Assembly: GCF_048007035.1 (NCBI RefSeq)
Contig: NZ_CP180355.1
Location: 1,364,001-1,428,000 of the forward strand
Origin: Imperialibacter sp963977595
GTDB taxonomy: Bacteria; Bacteroidota; Bacteroidia; Cytophagales; Cyclobacteriaceae
Direction of reading: 5' to 3'
Length of the DNA: 64,000 nt
Under the pieces are notes generated by a model, which worked only from the letters and a program-made list of their open reading frames with translations, was not told the origin of the DNA and did no database searches. Numbering within the stretch: the stretch's first letter is position 1; each line of letters starts with the position of its first letter. This document shows positions 42,281 through 51,160 of the stretch, in pieces. A program made the position numbers and the translations under genes.

Positions 42281-43315
42281 TTATTTGAAAACAAAGCCAT
42301 TTGGCGCTACCCCTGCTTCAAATGTCGATAGTGCTTCTCCATCGGCGGAATATCTGTACACGGTACCCTTGCCCTGAAAGCCTTTGGCGTCTGCTATGTA
42401 GATGACATCCTCGGCCTCATTATAACCTAGTCCATAAAAACCAACTGCCTCATCAATTGTAATAAACGCCTTTTCAAGTACCTTTTGTGCAGTTTCATAG
42501 CTCCCAACGGACGTTCCTGCTATATAATACAATACGCCCTGCTCTTTATCAATGGATAGTCGTGCCGAAGGATTAACCTCCAGGTCGACCTCTTTGGTAG
42601 CTGCGGATGTGCCAAGTTTATAGATGGCTCCGTCGTTTCCCTGATAGCTTCCACTGCAGATCAGCCAAACGGCACCGGCTTCATCTACCACCATTTCTCC
42701 CGGCGAATAACCCACTTCGAGGGTTGTCTCAAGTTTTCCCGTACTGGTTTTGATTACCGACACGGTGTTCCCGAAACTATTGGATGCATAGACGTAACCA
42801 TCAGCATAAACCAGGTTTTCGGTGCCATCCTCGGTGTTTACTGCTCCCTCCTTTTCAAAAGTGGCAGCATCAAGAATAAGCACGTACGACTGATCAAGCG
42901 CATAGTTCTCATCGAAAGTGCCCCAGTTGCTAACAAAAAGCTGATCGTTGTTTCTGATCAGATACCTTGGGTTAGCCAGGTTGTCGTCAATAGTGGCCGT
43001 TGAAACAAAGTCAGCATTCACCACTTCAATCTTTTTGCTGTTGTTCACTACTACGTAGCCCACCTCATCGGCATCGATAAACAGGGATTGCACCACGTCG
43101 CCCAGCGGCCGACTGTTGGCCGTTTGGAAAACGAAGGCAGAAACCTCCCCGCTTTCCGGGTCATAGGAGGTGATACTTCCGTTCGTTTGGTTAAAATTTC
43201 CTTCATTGACTACATACACGGGTCCCACACCTTTATTCGGTTCACCTTCGTCGTCACCACCACAGCTGGTTAGAAAAACTGCGGCCATTAAACTCCATAA
43301 TGCTAGCTTTTTCAT
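42281..43315 (-). CDS. btuG: BtuG-like surface beta-propeller lipoprotein
   Basis: The 344-residue lipoprotein has its lipobox Cys at residue 18 (FLTSC) followed by GGDDEGEP, a Ser/Asp/Glu-rich stretch that resembles the surface-export signal of Bacteroidota lipoproteins. The rest is a YncE/DUF5074-type propeller (GPVYVVNEGNFNQTNGSITSYDPESGEV, YVASNSFGNTVSVIKTSTGKLETTLEVGYSPGEMVV). In Bacteroides thetaiotaomicron BtuG is such a propeller, caps BtuB and binds B12 very tightly. Here the gene overlaps btuB by four bases and lies under the same cobalamin riboswitch, which supports this role. Confidence 0.85.
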   Translation of the reverse strand: MKKLALWSLMAAVFLTSCGGDDEGEPNKGVGPVYVVNEGNFNQTNGSITSYDPESGEVSAFVFQTANSRPLGDVVQSLFIDADEVGYVVVNNSKKIEVVNADFVSTATIDDNLANPRYLIRNNDQLFVSNWGTFDENYALDQSYVLILDAATFEKEGAVNTEDGTENLVYADGYVYASNSFGNTVSVIKTSTGKLETTLEVGYSPGEMVVDEAGAVWLICSGSYQGNDGAIYKLGTSAATKEVDLEVNPSARLSIDKEQGVLYYIAGTSVGSYETAQKVLEKAFITIDEAVGFYGLGYNEAEDVIYIADAKGFQGKGTVYRYSADGEALSTFEAGVAPNGFVFK

Positions 43316-45243
43316 TTTTTATCTTGTTTTAAAGTGTAATTCAATTGAAAAGAGAAAGACCGACCCGGCATGGGCCTGTATTGCAGGTTCTCATACCTTT
43401 TGCCCAGCACGTTGTCGACTTTGACTGAAAGCGAAAAAAGTGACTTTCCAGCCCGGATTTGCCTGCCAGCCTCCAGGTTCCACAGCGTATAGGCGTCGAG
43501 GTTGATATCGTTATCAACGAGCGTATACCTGCTGCCATAGAATGAAACCTGGAAATGAAAATGCCACAGACTGGCTTTCAACCCAAAGCTCCAGTTTCCC
43601 TGGTGCAGCGGCACATAAGGCAGTTGATTACCGATGTTGCTGTCGTCTCCTAAGTAACCTGCCCGGATCTGTGATACAGTCAGTTTGTAATTAATGTCGT
43701 TGGTTAACAACCTCTTTCCCACGCTCCACTCATGACCAGCCGATAGCTCACCGCCACGGGAAAACACATTCCTCACATTCACTGGCGACCAGTAGCCCTC
43801 CGCTTGCGGTAGCCAAAGAATCCAATCTTGTATCCAGTGAGCGAAGCCAGTGGCAGATGCCTTTAGCGCATGTTTTCCCAGTTTGATGGAATAATCGAGT
43901 CCAGACTCTGCATTCCAACCTTGTTCGGGCTTCAGGTTTAAGTTGCCACCAGGGCTCCAGTAGCGGTCGTTAAGCGTGGGCACCCGATAGCTTCTGGAAA
44001 TCTGCGAGCGCCAATTGAGGGAAACTTCGTCTGATTTTAAAATCAAAACGTCAGCGCCCAGCGACGGAGCGACTGGATTCCACGTGCCGGCAACAATTCC
44101 CTGACGAACTTTTGCATTCAATGTCCATCGGACTGAAGGAAACCAGTTGACCATTAAAAAGGCACTGGATCGGTTTTCGGTCAAGCCGCCACCGTACTCT
44201 GGCACATCGGCTACAATGTGGTTGATCAATCCTCCAGCTCGCAGCTGAACTTTAGCAATTGGCATCCATTCAATGCTATTATTCCACATATACTGGGTGG
44301 TGGCGGATGCCAGGCCGTTGAATTTGATAAAGTCGTAGATTCTTCCAATCCGTGATTCCCATTTCAGCAAAGGCTGGATGCGGTGCACATAACCCAGCGA
44401 CAGTCGCAGCGACCGATCGACCTGAGTGTCGCCGGCTGAAGCGACAGTGTAAGGCGGGATAATATCTCTATTATAATGCGTCAGCCAGCCTTCGATATCA
44501 AAAACGCCTTTTGACCATGGACTCCAGAAGGCAGCCGCCTTCAGGCCTTTGCCATTGTAAGCGCCATGTGATTGTTTTTCAATCGGCTGCCCGGCTTTGG
44601 CCAGGTTCCGGTAGGTGTAGTCATTATCGGATTCCTTATAAAAGCCAGCGAGAGAAATGCCAGCTCTCTCACCCGAAGCTTTGACTTTAAGTCCTGAAAA
44701 GCTGGAGCCAAAGCTCCCAACTTCCTGGGTTAACCCTATGCTTCGGAGGTTTTTGTCAACCTTATCGCTGACAGCCACGGCGCCACCAATAGCGCCAGAC
44801 CCGGCCAGAGAACTTACTCCTCCATAGAAAACCTCGGCTTGATCGATAAAGAAATTAGGGATTAGCGAGAAATCGGCCTGGCCTAGTGATGGAAAATTGA
44901 TGGGAAGGCCATTCCAAAGCAAAGAAGTTTGGCTGGCGGACGTGCCTCTGAGGCTAATGGAGTTCAGCATACCGGGGCCGTACTCTTTAAGGTAAATGCC
45001 TTGCTGCGCCTGAAGTAACTTGCCTAACGATGTAGCCGCTTGCGTTTGAATAGCCATCGAGTCGAGTAGCTCTGAATGGCCTCCCACTGCATAGCTGTGA
45101 AGCCACGTGTCGCTGACCTCCACTGGCGCCAGGATTTTACCCATGCGGATAGAATCAGCAGCAACCTCCTGACCTTTTGCACCAAACAAAAAAAGGATGA
45201 CACAGGCTACCAGCCCGACCACCCTTATACCAACTGCATACAT
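43312..45243 (-). CDS. btuB: BtuB-like TonB-dependent cobalamin receptor
   Basis: The 643-residue protein has a signal peptide (MYAVGIRVVGLVACVILFLFGAKGQ), a plug domain (about 50-165, LGKLLQAQQGIYLKEYGPGMLNSISLRGTSASQTSLLWNGLPIN, VFYGGVSSLAGSGAIGGAV) and a beta-barrel ending with alternating strands and a final aromatic region (SFSFQLNYTLKQDKK). It is shorter than SusC-type receptors and lacks the N-terminal carboxypeptidase-like extension, as in BtuB. The cobalamin riboswitch upstream and the BtuG-like gene downstream identify the ligand as B12 or a related corrinoid. Confidence 0.93.
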   Translation of the reverse strand: MYAVGIRVVGLVACVILFLFGAKGQEVAADSIRMGKILAPVEVSDTWLHSYAVGGHSELLDSMAIQTQAATSLGKLLQAQQGIYLKEYGPGMLNSISLRGTSASQTSLLWNGLPINFPSLGQADFSLIPNFFIDQAEVFYGGVSSLAGSGAIGGAVAVSDKVDKNLRSIGLTQEVGSFGSSFSGLKVKASGERAGISLAGFYKESDNDYTYRNLAKAGQPIEKQSHGAYNGKGLKAAAFWSPWSKGVFDIEGWLTHYNRDIIPPYTVASAGDTQVDRSLRLSLGYVHRIQPLLKWESRIGRIYDFIKFNGLASATTQYMWNNSIEWMPIAKVQLRAGGLINHIVADVPEYGGGLTENRSSAFLMVNWFPSVRWTLNAKVRQGIVAGTWNPVAPSLGADVLILKSDEVSLNWRSQISRSYRVPTLNDRYWSPGGNLNLKPEQGWNAESGLDYSIKLGKHALKASATGFAHWIQDWILWLPQAEGYWSPVNVRNVFSRGGELSAGHEWSVGKRLLTNDINYKLTVSQIRAGYLGDDSNIGNQLPYVPLHQGNWSFGLKASLWHFHFQVSFYGSRYTLVDNDINLDAYTLWNLEAGRQIRAGKSLFSLSVKVDNVLGKRYENLQYRPMPGRSFSFQLNYTLKQDKK

Positions 45244-45384
45244 CTCTTTGAATTAAATTAACGGGCAAGCCCAGTTTGTTAACTTAATTCAAAGCAGTAG
45301 AGGGAATAAGGTGGAATGAAATGTGAAGCCGGAACACGGCCTTTTCAGATCATCCGCCGCTTTTCACCCGAAAGCTTTGAATTG

Positions 45385-45575
45385 CTTGACTATGGCAGGT
45401 CTCCTGGCTCGCCTGGCCCGTCTATCGCCTTCCCACCCCGGTTTATCGGAACAGTGACTTTTTGATAGAGGCCTTTGTAGGCTTACAGTTGCGGGGACAG
45501 CCCCCGATTTTAACGGGGTTCCCTTTTAATTCTGCTACTACTGCTGATGAGTTGAGGCAGAAACCAACGGTCGCT
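45385..45575 (-). ncRNA. Cobalamin (B12) riboswitch in the btuB leader
   Basis: On the minus strand the order of conserved elements is: GAATTAAAAGGGAACCC, then GGGGGCTGTCCCCGCAACTG followed by TAAGCC, AGTCACTGTT, GGGGTGGGAAGGCG, and GCCAGGAGACCTGCC. These match the B12 box and the core of the cobalamin riboswitch. It ends about 140 bases before the btuB start. High adenosylcobalamin should lower expression of btuB and btuG. The bounds are estimated from the conserved parts. Confidence 0.95.
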
Positions 45576-45778
45576 GCGAAATACGCAATAATTGCAATGA
45601 TGTTAAAACGATTCTGTAAAAATTCTCCGATTTAACACTTTTTAATACCGTTTCAAGTAACCTTTAGGTCAGTTGAGGGTATATTTGGAAGAAATTTGAG
45701 TGGTGCACGCAACCTCAACCCCTGTTAAAGCGTCATTACATTGGTTTAGGTCGAAAACTAGAATTATAAAATACTACG
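45576..45778. other. Divergent upstream region between riboswitch and the CxxC gene
   Basis: Together with the riboswitch this makes a 535 bp gene-free gap. The part here should hold the promoter of the btuB leader, though no clear TAnnTTTG was found on the minus strand, and a plus-strand candidate at 45680. Confidence 0.5.
45680..45687 (+). promoter_or_regulatory. Candidate -7 element before the CxxC protein gene
   Basis: TATATTTG fits TAnnTTTG, 91 bases before the ATG at 45779. A matching -33 element is not clear. Confidence 0.35.
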
Positions 45779-46240
45779 ATGTCGTTTATTGGAAAGCTAT
45801 TTGGTAAAAAGGAAAAAACTCCTGTTTCACAGTGCAAAATTTGCAAAACCCTTTTGGAGTACAACGAAGGATATGCACTTACTACCTCTGAGGTAGTTAG
45901 CTCAAAGGAATATTGGGATCACAAGATGGTTGAGCCCGAAACGCTTGGGTATACTACTGCTCACTTTAAGCAGAAAGATGCTAATGCCACAAAAATGAGG
46001 GGGATCATTTTTGAAAAAACAGCTGAAAAAGACCAGACCTGGCTCGTATGCGACACTTGCATAAAGCAGTTCGAGGTCGATACCAACGAAGCCAAGAAGC
46101 ATGCGCTACAGTGGTGGGAATCCAAAGGTGATTACAATCCTCCAAAATCAGGCGACGCCAAGGCGGTACTTGAAAAAGATACTTACGAAGAAATAAAAGA
46201 ATACGCCACTATGCTGGCCGGAGCCAATAAGATCAGATAA
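45779..46240 (+). CDS. Small protein with two CxxC motifs, unknown function
   Basis: I do not recognise this 153-residue protein. It starts MSFIGKLFGKKEKTPVSQCKICKTLL and has a second pair in WLVCDTCIKQFEVD, so four cysteines could bind zinc. No signal peptide or membrane segment is visible, so it is probably cytoplasmic. The middle (YTTAHFKQKDANATKMRGIIFEKTAEKDQTW) is charged. It precedes the BtuF-like gene by 91 bp in the same direction; whether it belongs to the cobalamin genes is unclear. Confidence 0.8.
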   Translation: MSFIGKLFGKKEKTPVSQCKICKTLLEYNEGYALTTSEVVSSKEYWDHKMVEPETLGYTTAHFKQKDANATKMRGIIFEKTAEKDQTWLVCDTCIKQFEVDTNEAKKHALQWWESKGDYNPPKSGDAKAVLEKDTYEEIKEYATMLAGANKIR

Positions 46241-46331
46241 AAGCTCAGCTGCCCGACGGGCAAAGCAAATATTCGAAATGAAATTGCAATCCGTTCCCAA
46301 AAGGGGCGGATTGTTTTATTTTTGCCGCACT

Positions 46332-47471
46332 ATGTTCAACAAAACACTTCTTTTCATCTCCCTTTTAGCTGGACTCACTCTCTCCTGCCAGCAAAAAAAG
46401 GCAGAAACGGTAGTCGACAACCCAACCCAATCTTCTTACATAAAGTATGCAAGTGGGTTTGTCATTACGCAACACTCTGATTGGACAGAAGTGGTGGTGA
46501 AACAACCATGGAAAGGAGCCGGTAAGGCGATAAAGTATGCTTTGGTTGACAAGAAAAAGGATGCAGACGCCGCCTTTGACGGCTACACAATTATGAAAAT
46601 ACCGCTTAGCAAGGTGGCTGCTACCAGCACTACCCACCTTCCTCATTTTTCAGCCATTGGAGAAGTGTCCAGTCTGAAGGGCTTTGCCAACTCCGACTAT
46701 GTGTACTCACAGGCCTTCAGGGAAAGGCTCGAAAATGGTGAGCTGGTGGAAATTGGGGACGGTGCGGGCGTCAACTTTGAATCGTGCCTCAACTTGAAGC
46801 CCGAAGCCCTATTTACCTTTTCCATGGGGAACGACCGATCTACTGACGAAAGGCTGGCGCTGGCTGGCATCGACATGCTCTACAACGCCGACTACCTTGA
46901 AACGACCCCTCTTGGCCGGGCTGAATGGATCAAGTTCACGGCTGCTTTCTTCAATAAGCTTGACGAGGCCGATTCTATTTTCAACGTGATAGAACAAAAC
47001 TACCTGGAGCTAAAGGATAAAGCTCAGACCGCCAAGACAACGCCAACCGTGCTGACAGGAGTGGTCTACGGCGACACCTGGTTTCTGCCAGGTGGCAAAA
47101 ACTACGGAGCTGCTTTTTTTGAAGATGCCGGCGGTCACTACCTCTGGAAAGAAACAGATGAAAACGGATGGCTGGAGCTAAGTTTTGAATCTGTATTTGA
47201 AAAGGGCCTGAAAGCCGACTTCTGGATTGGAGTGGCGTCTTTTGGCACACTACAGGAAATGACGGCGCAGGAAAGCAGGTATGGTTTGTTTAGCGCCTGG
47301 AAGAATAGTGCCGTTTACAACTACGATAATCAGTTGAACGAAAAGGGTGGTAATAACTATCTGGAGGAAGGCTACGGCAGGCCCGATATTGTTCTGGCCG
47401 ACCTGATTCATATTATGCATCCTGACCTCCTCCCGGACCACAAACTTTATTTTTACAGAAAATTACCCTAA
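46332..47471 (+). CDS. btuF: BtuF-like cobalamin-binding lipoprotein of an ABC importer
   Basis: The ATG at 46332 is chosen because it gives a clean lipoprotein signal (MFNKTLLFISLLAGLTLSC, Cys19); the frame is open from an earlier ATG at 46278. The mature protein of about 360 residues has the two-lobe periplasmic binding pattern for iron complexes or B12 (PHFSAIGEVSSLKGFANSDYVYS, LNLKPEALFTFSMG, DMLYNADYLETTPLGRAEWIKFTAAFF, EEGYGRPDIVLADLIHIMHPDLL). It is followed at 8 bp by the permease. Given the B12 receptor next door, cobalamin is the likely ligand; an iron chelate cannot be excluded by sequence alone. Confidence 0.88.
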   Translation: MFNKTLLFISLLAGLTLSCQQKKAETVVDNPTQSSYIKYASGFVITQHSDWTEVVVKQPWKGAGKAIKYALVDKKKDADAAFDGYTIMKIPLSKVAATSTTHLPHFSAIGEVSSLKGFANSDYVYSQAFRERLENGELVEIGDGAGVNFESCLNLKPEALFTFSMGNDRSTDERLALAGIDMLYNADYLETTPLGRAEWIKFTAAFFNKLDEADSIFNVIEQNYLELKDKAQTAKTTPTVLTGVVYGDTWFLPGGKNYGAAFFEDAGGHYLWKETDENGWLELSFESVFEKGLKADFWIGVASFGTLQEMTAQESRYGLFSAWKNSAVYNYDNQLNEKGGNNYLEEGYGRPDIVLADLIHIMHPDLLPDHKLYFYRKLP

Positions 47472-47479
47472 TCTGTGCC

Positions 47480-48535
47480 ATGCTTAGGGATTTCATCCAA
47501 CAGTCGTGGAAGCAATGGTGGAAGTACTTCGTGCTTCTCACGCTCCTGATTTTCGTGCTTTTCCTTCTCAGTCTGGCCCTGGGGTCAGTGGTGATCCCGG
47601 CATTTGAGGCATTAAAAATTGTGTCAGGCTTTGCCAGCCAAAACGAAGCCTGGCAGGAAATCATTCTCAACTTTCGGCTTCCTAAAGCATTGACAGCCAT
47701 ACTGGTTGGCGCCGCTTTGGGCATCAGCGGGCTACAAATGCAGACCTTCTTCCGGAATCCTTTGGCCGGGCCATTTGTGCTTGGCATCAGCTCCGGCGCC
47801 AGCCTTGGTGCCGCCTTGCTGATTCTGGGCGGAGCTTCGTTGGGGCTTCATCAGCTGGGCGGGCAGCTTTTCGCCAGTGCTCAGGTGATTGCAGCCGCTC
47901 TTGGTGCCATACTTGTGATGATCGCCGTTATCTCCGTGGCCCGCTCACTGCGTGACGCCATGAGCCTCCTCATCGTAGGACTGATGTTTAGCAGCACCAC
48001 AGGAGCGCTCGTCAGCATCATGCAATACTTCAGCCAAGCCGAAGACATTCAAGCCTATATGCTTTGGTCATTCGGTAGCCTTGGCGGGCTTAGCTGGGAG
48101 GAAATGCAAATCTTTGCGCCGATCATTGTGATTGGTCTGCTGCTGTCCTTTGCTTCGGCCAAACAGCTAAACATGCTCTTGCTTGGTGAGCAGTACGCCC
48201 GAAGCATGGGGCTCAACATCAAGCGGGCCAGGCTTACCATCATCATCAGCACCTGCCTGCTGGCCGGAAGCGTCACCGCTTTCTGCGGGCCCATTGCCTT
48301 CATTGGCATTGCCGTTCCGCACATGGTTCGCATGCTTTTCCCGACTTCAAATCATTTGTTGCTTATTCCGCTGGTATGCCTGATGGGCGCAGGCACTATG
48401 CTTTTTTGTGACTTAATTGCTCAGCTTCCAGGCACATCGCAGCTGCTGCCCATCAACGCCGTCACTTCCCTGATCGGCGGCCCCATCGTTATCTGGATCA
48501 TTGTGAGTAAACGAAACCTGAGGTACTCGCTATGA
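47480..48535 (+). CDS. btuC: FecCD/BtuC-family ABC permease
   Basis: The 351-residue membrane protein matches the FecCD family: FRLPKALTAILVGAALGISGLQMQTFFRNPLAGPFVLGISSGASLGAALLIL near residues 55-115, then VGLMFSSTTGALVSIMQYFS, MLLLGEQYARSMGLNIKRAR (contact loop with the ATPase), CGPIAFIGIAVPHMVRM and LPINAVTSLIGGPIVIWIIV. It has about nine or ten membrane helices. It forms the inner membrane channel of the importer and overlaps the ATPase gene by four bases. Confidence 0.93.
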   Translation: MLRDFIQQSWKQWWKYFVLLTLLIFVLFLLSLALGSVVIPAFEALKIVSGFASQNEAWQEIILNFRLPKALTAILVGAALGISGLQMQTFFRNPLAGPFVLGISSGASLGAALLILGGASLGLHQLGGQLFASAQVIAAALGAILVMIAVISVARSLRDAMSLLIVGLMFSSTTGALVSIMQYFSQAEDIQAYMLWSFGSLGGLSWEEMQIFAPIIVIGLLLSFASAKQLNMLLLGEQYARSMGLNIKRARLTIIISTCLLAGSVTAFCGPIAFIGIAVPHMVRMLFPTSNHLLLIPLVCLMGAGTMLFCDLIAQLPGTSQLLPINAVTSLIGGPIVIWIIVSKRNLRYSL

Positions 48536-49542
48536 TCGTTAACAACAGAGCGGTGGTGTCATTACGGAATTTCAGTGTCGGCTATCATGTGAAAGGCCAC
48601 CCTACCCCGCTTTTGAAAGACATCAACCTGGATGTCAATCCCGGGGAGGTGGTTTGCTTGCTGGGGCAAAATGGCGTTGGCAAGTCAACTTTGCTACGTA
48701 CAATAGCCGGGCTGCAGCCTCCCCTGGCTGGTGAGGTTCTTCTTGCCCATCGGCCAGTTCAAGCATACAGCATTCAGGAGCTGGCCACAAAGATTAGTTT
48801 GGTGCTCACTGAAAAGGTGAGCGGCGGCAACCTTTCTGTCGAAGAGTTGGTGGCACTGGGCCGCCATCCCTATACCAACTGGCTCGGCTTACTCTCGAAA
48901 GAAGACAAAAGTGCGGTGAACGAAGCAGTGGCTCTCACCAAAATCAACTACCTGCTGAATAAAAAAGTAGGCGAGCTAAGCGACGGCCAGTACCAGAAAG
49001 CGATGATAGCCAGAGCGGTGGCGCAAGACGGCGATTTGATGATCCTCGATGAGCCCACGGCGTTTCTGGATCTGAACAATAGCGTCGAAATATTTATGCT
49101 GCTCAGACAACTTGCGCTTGAAAAAGAAAAAGCTGTCGTAGTATCCACGCATGACTTCCATTTGGCCATGGAGTTTGCCGACAGGCTTTGGCTGACTAAT
49201 TTCAACAGCCCCCTGGTTCAGGGACTGCCCGAGGATTTGGCGCTAAATGGTCAGCTCGAAGAAAGCCTGTACCACGAAGGTTTTGGGTTTGACTTGTTAA
49301 ACGGCAGAGTGCTGCTGCCAACAAAAGAAGGCACAACATTTTCGTTGGCAGGAGATTCACCGGCCCACAACTGGACAAAACGTGCGCTGGAAAGGCATGG
49401 CTATTTGCCTGGTGATGCAAATGCCACGATCAGGCTTATTATTGAAACCGAGGGAAATGCCACCAGATGGGTGGTAGGCGACCAAAGCTTCAGCTCTCTT
49501 GAAAACCTGCTCAACTTTTTATCAAGGCACAGGAACAAATAG
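48532..49542 (+). CDS. btuD: BtuD-like ABC importer ATPase
   Basis: The 336-residue protein has Walker A GQNGVGKST (about 44-52), the signature LSDGQYQKAMIARA (about 149-162), Walker B LMILDEPTAFLD (about 168-179) and the switch His in VVVSTHDFHLAM. This is the usual domain for FecCD importers. About 100 residues beyond the ABC domain (235-336) are extra: YHEGFGFDLLNGRVLLPTKEG and a segment ending in LENLLNFLSRHRNK, perhaps a small regulatory fold. It should drive uptake of B12 through BtuC. Confidence 0.93.
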   Translation: MIVNNRAVVSLRNFSVGYHVKGHPTPLLKDINLDVNPGEVVCLLGQNGVGKSTLLRTIAGLQPPLAGEVLLAHRPVQAYSIQELATKISLVLTEKVSGGNLSVEELVALGRHPYTNWLGLLSKEDKSAVNEAVALTKINYLLNKKVGELSDGQYQKAMIARAVAQDGDLMILDEPTAFLDLNNSVEIFMLLRQLALEKEKAVVVSTHDFHLAMEFADRLWLTNFNSPLVQGLPEDLALNGQLEESLYHEGFGFDLLNGRVLLPTKEGTTFSLAGDSPAHNWTKRALERHGYLPGDANATIRLIIETEGNATRWVVGDQSFSSLENLLNFLSRHRNK

Positions 49543-49624
49543 GGCATATTGTTTTTTTCCACTGTAATTCTTCCCGCCGCCGGTCGTCCTTTATCTGAAG
49601 GTTAAACAGGTAAAGGATAAAACT

Positions 49625-51016
49625 TTGAATAGGGTAATTTTTTTGCTGCTCACTATTTGTGCAGTCTACGGTGATCTGCTTAGTCAACCCGCCAAAAGCA
49701 GGTACAAGGAAAGAACATTTCAGCTGTCCTTTTTTCCAGGCATAGGCACTAACGGACTGGAAAGTGGCTTCTATTTCAACAGGTTCTCCCTTAATATTTT
49801 CGGAGGTATGTCGGCCGGCAGCCACCACTTTGAGCTGGGTGGCATTTCAAACATCAACACCAACTCGAGCACTGGCATCCAGATAGCGGGGCTGGCCAAC
49901 ATCATCGGAAGCCAGGCCTACTTTAACCTGACCGATGGCGAAGAGCTCTCCATTGTCAACGAAGGTTTTTCCTGCAATTTAAAGGGTATCCAGTTTTCCG
50001 GGCTCTTAAATTTTGTCAGAAACAATGTCGAAGGCATCCAGCTAACCGGTGGGTTCAACTTCAACAATGGTTACGTGCACGGCTTTCAGCTGGCTGGGCT
50101 GGGGAACATGGCTGGCAAACAAGTTTTCGGCGTGCAAATGGCCGGGCTCTATAACATCGCCATTCGTGGCATGACCGGCAGCCAGGCTTCGCTTTTGTTC
50201 AACTACACCTACGGCGAACTCAGTGGCTTGCAGCTAGGCCTGATCAACCGGGCAGTGCAAATGGAAGGCAAAAACTCGTCACCGCCGGGACCCGACCGGG
50301 GCTTTCAATTCGGCCTGGTGAATGTTTCAAGCGAAATGGACGGAACGCAGTTTGGCCTCATCAACATAGCCCGAAAAGTGCACGGCACGCAAATAGGTCT
50401 GATCAACATCTTCAAACCAGGTCCTTACCAGGGCTCTTCCGTGCCCACGTACGGCACGCAGGTAGGCCCTCTTAACTTTGGCTCCAGCGGCGTACACACC
50501 CGGCTGTTTACCGACGAGCTGTTTGCAGCTGTGCTAGAACGAACCACGGGCAATTGTCAAAACTGCACCTACACCCCTTCTCAAATGCCTTTTACGGGAC
50601 GTTTCAAGGTAGTCAATCAAAACGCACTCATTTTCGCATACAATCCTTTCGACGGCTTCAGAAACCAGGTGAAGTGGGGGTTAGGTTATGGCTTCATGAA
50701 GGTGTTTTACAACAAGCATTCTATGATAGGGGCCGACACTTTGAACGCCCGCTGGTTTTTAAGTGCAGGTATCAGGACAATGTACCTCAACCGAACCAAA
50801 AATTTTGATCCCAAACTTAGCATGCTACACAAAATACATGCAGAAATAGGCCTGCGCAGAAAGAAAAAAGGGCCTCATCTGTTTGTTGGTCTTTCATTCA
50901 ACGCCTATTTCCACGAAGGGCAGGACCTGAACATTGGCCAGGAGGTGTTCAAAACAAGGGAAGAAAGCCTGAACGTACAATACTGGCCGGGTTATAGCTT
51001 TGGTTTGCACTTCTAA
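49625..51016 (+). CDS. Secreted GLxN-repeat protein, probable outer membrane barrel
   Basis: The 463-residue protein starts with TTG at 49625, with AAAGGA nearby upstream, and has a signal peptide (MNRVIFLLLTICAVYGDLLSQ). Residues 60-280 repeat a short unit like G-QxAGLxN about every 20 residues (GIQIAGLANI, GIQFSGLLNF, GIQLTGGFNF, GFQLAGLGNM, GVQMAGLYNI, GLQLGLINRA, GFQFGLVNVS, GTQFGLINIA, GTQIGLINIF), a pattern also seen in surface repeat proteins of Leptospira and Bacteroidota. The C-terminal 150 residues look like outer membrane barrel strands and end SFGLHF with a final Phe. Function unknown. Confidence 0.82.
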   Translation: MNRVIFLLLTICAVYGDLLSQPAKSRYKERTFQLSFFPGIGTNGLESGFYFNRFSLNIFGGMSAGSHHFELGGISNINTNSSTGIQIAGLANIIGSQAYFNLTDGEELSIVNEGFSCNLKGIQFSGLLNFVRNNVEGIQLTGGFNFNNGYVHGFQLAGLGNMAGKQVFGVQMAGLYNIAIRGMTGSQASLLFNYTYGELSGLQLGLINRAVQMEGKNSSPPGPDRGFQFGLVNVSSEMDGTQFGLINIARKVHGTQIGLINIFKPGPYQGSSVPTYGTQVGPLNFGSSGVHTRLFTDELFAAVLERTTGNCQNCTYTPSQMPFTGRFKVVNQNALIFAYNPFDGFRNQVKWGLGYGFMKVFYNKHSMIGADTLNARWFLSAGIRTMYLNRTKNFDPKLSMLHKIHAEIGLRRKKKGPHLFVGLSFNAYFHEGQDLNIGQEVFKTREESLNVQYWPGYSFGLHF

Positions 51017-51160
51017 AGTTACTCCATCCAAATAAACAATTGATCAAGTTAAGAGCATCGAACGTTACAACTAATCGTTGCTTTTGTATCTTCACTGCAT
51101 GGTTCGGTCGCTGCTAAGACAAAGCAATTGCGGCTGGTTGGCTAAGTTTGAAGCATACTT

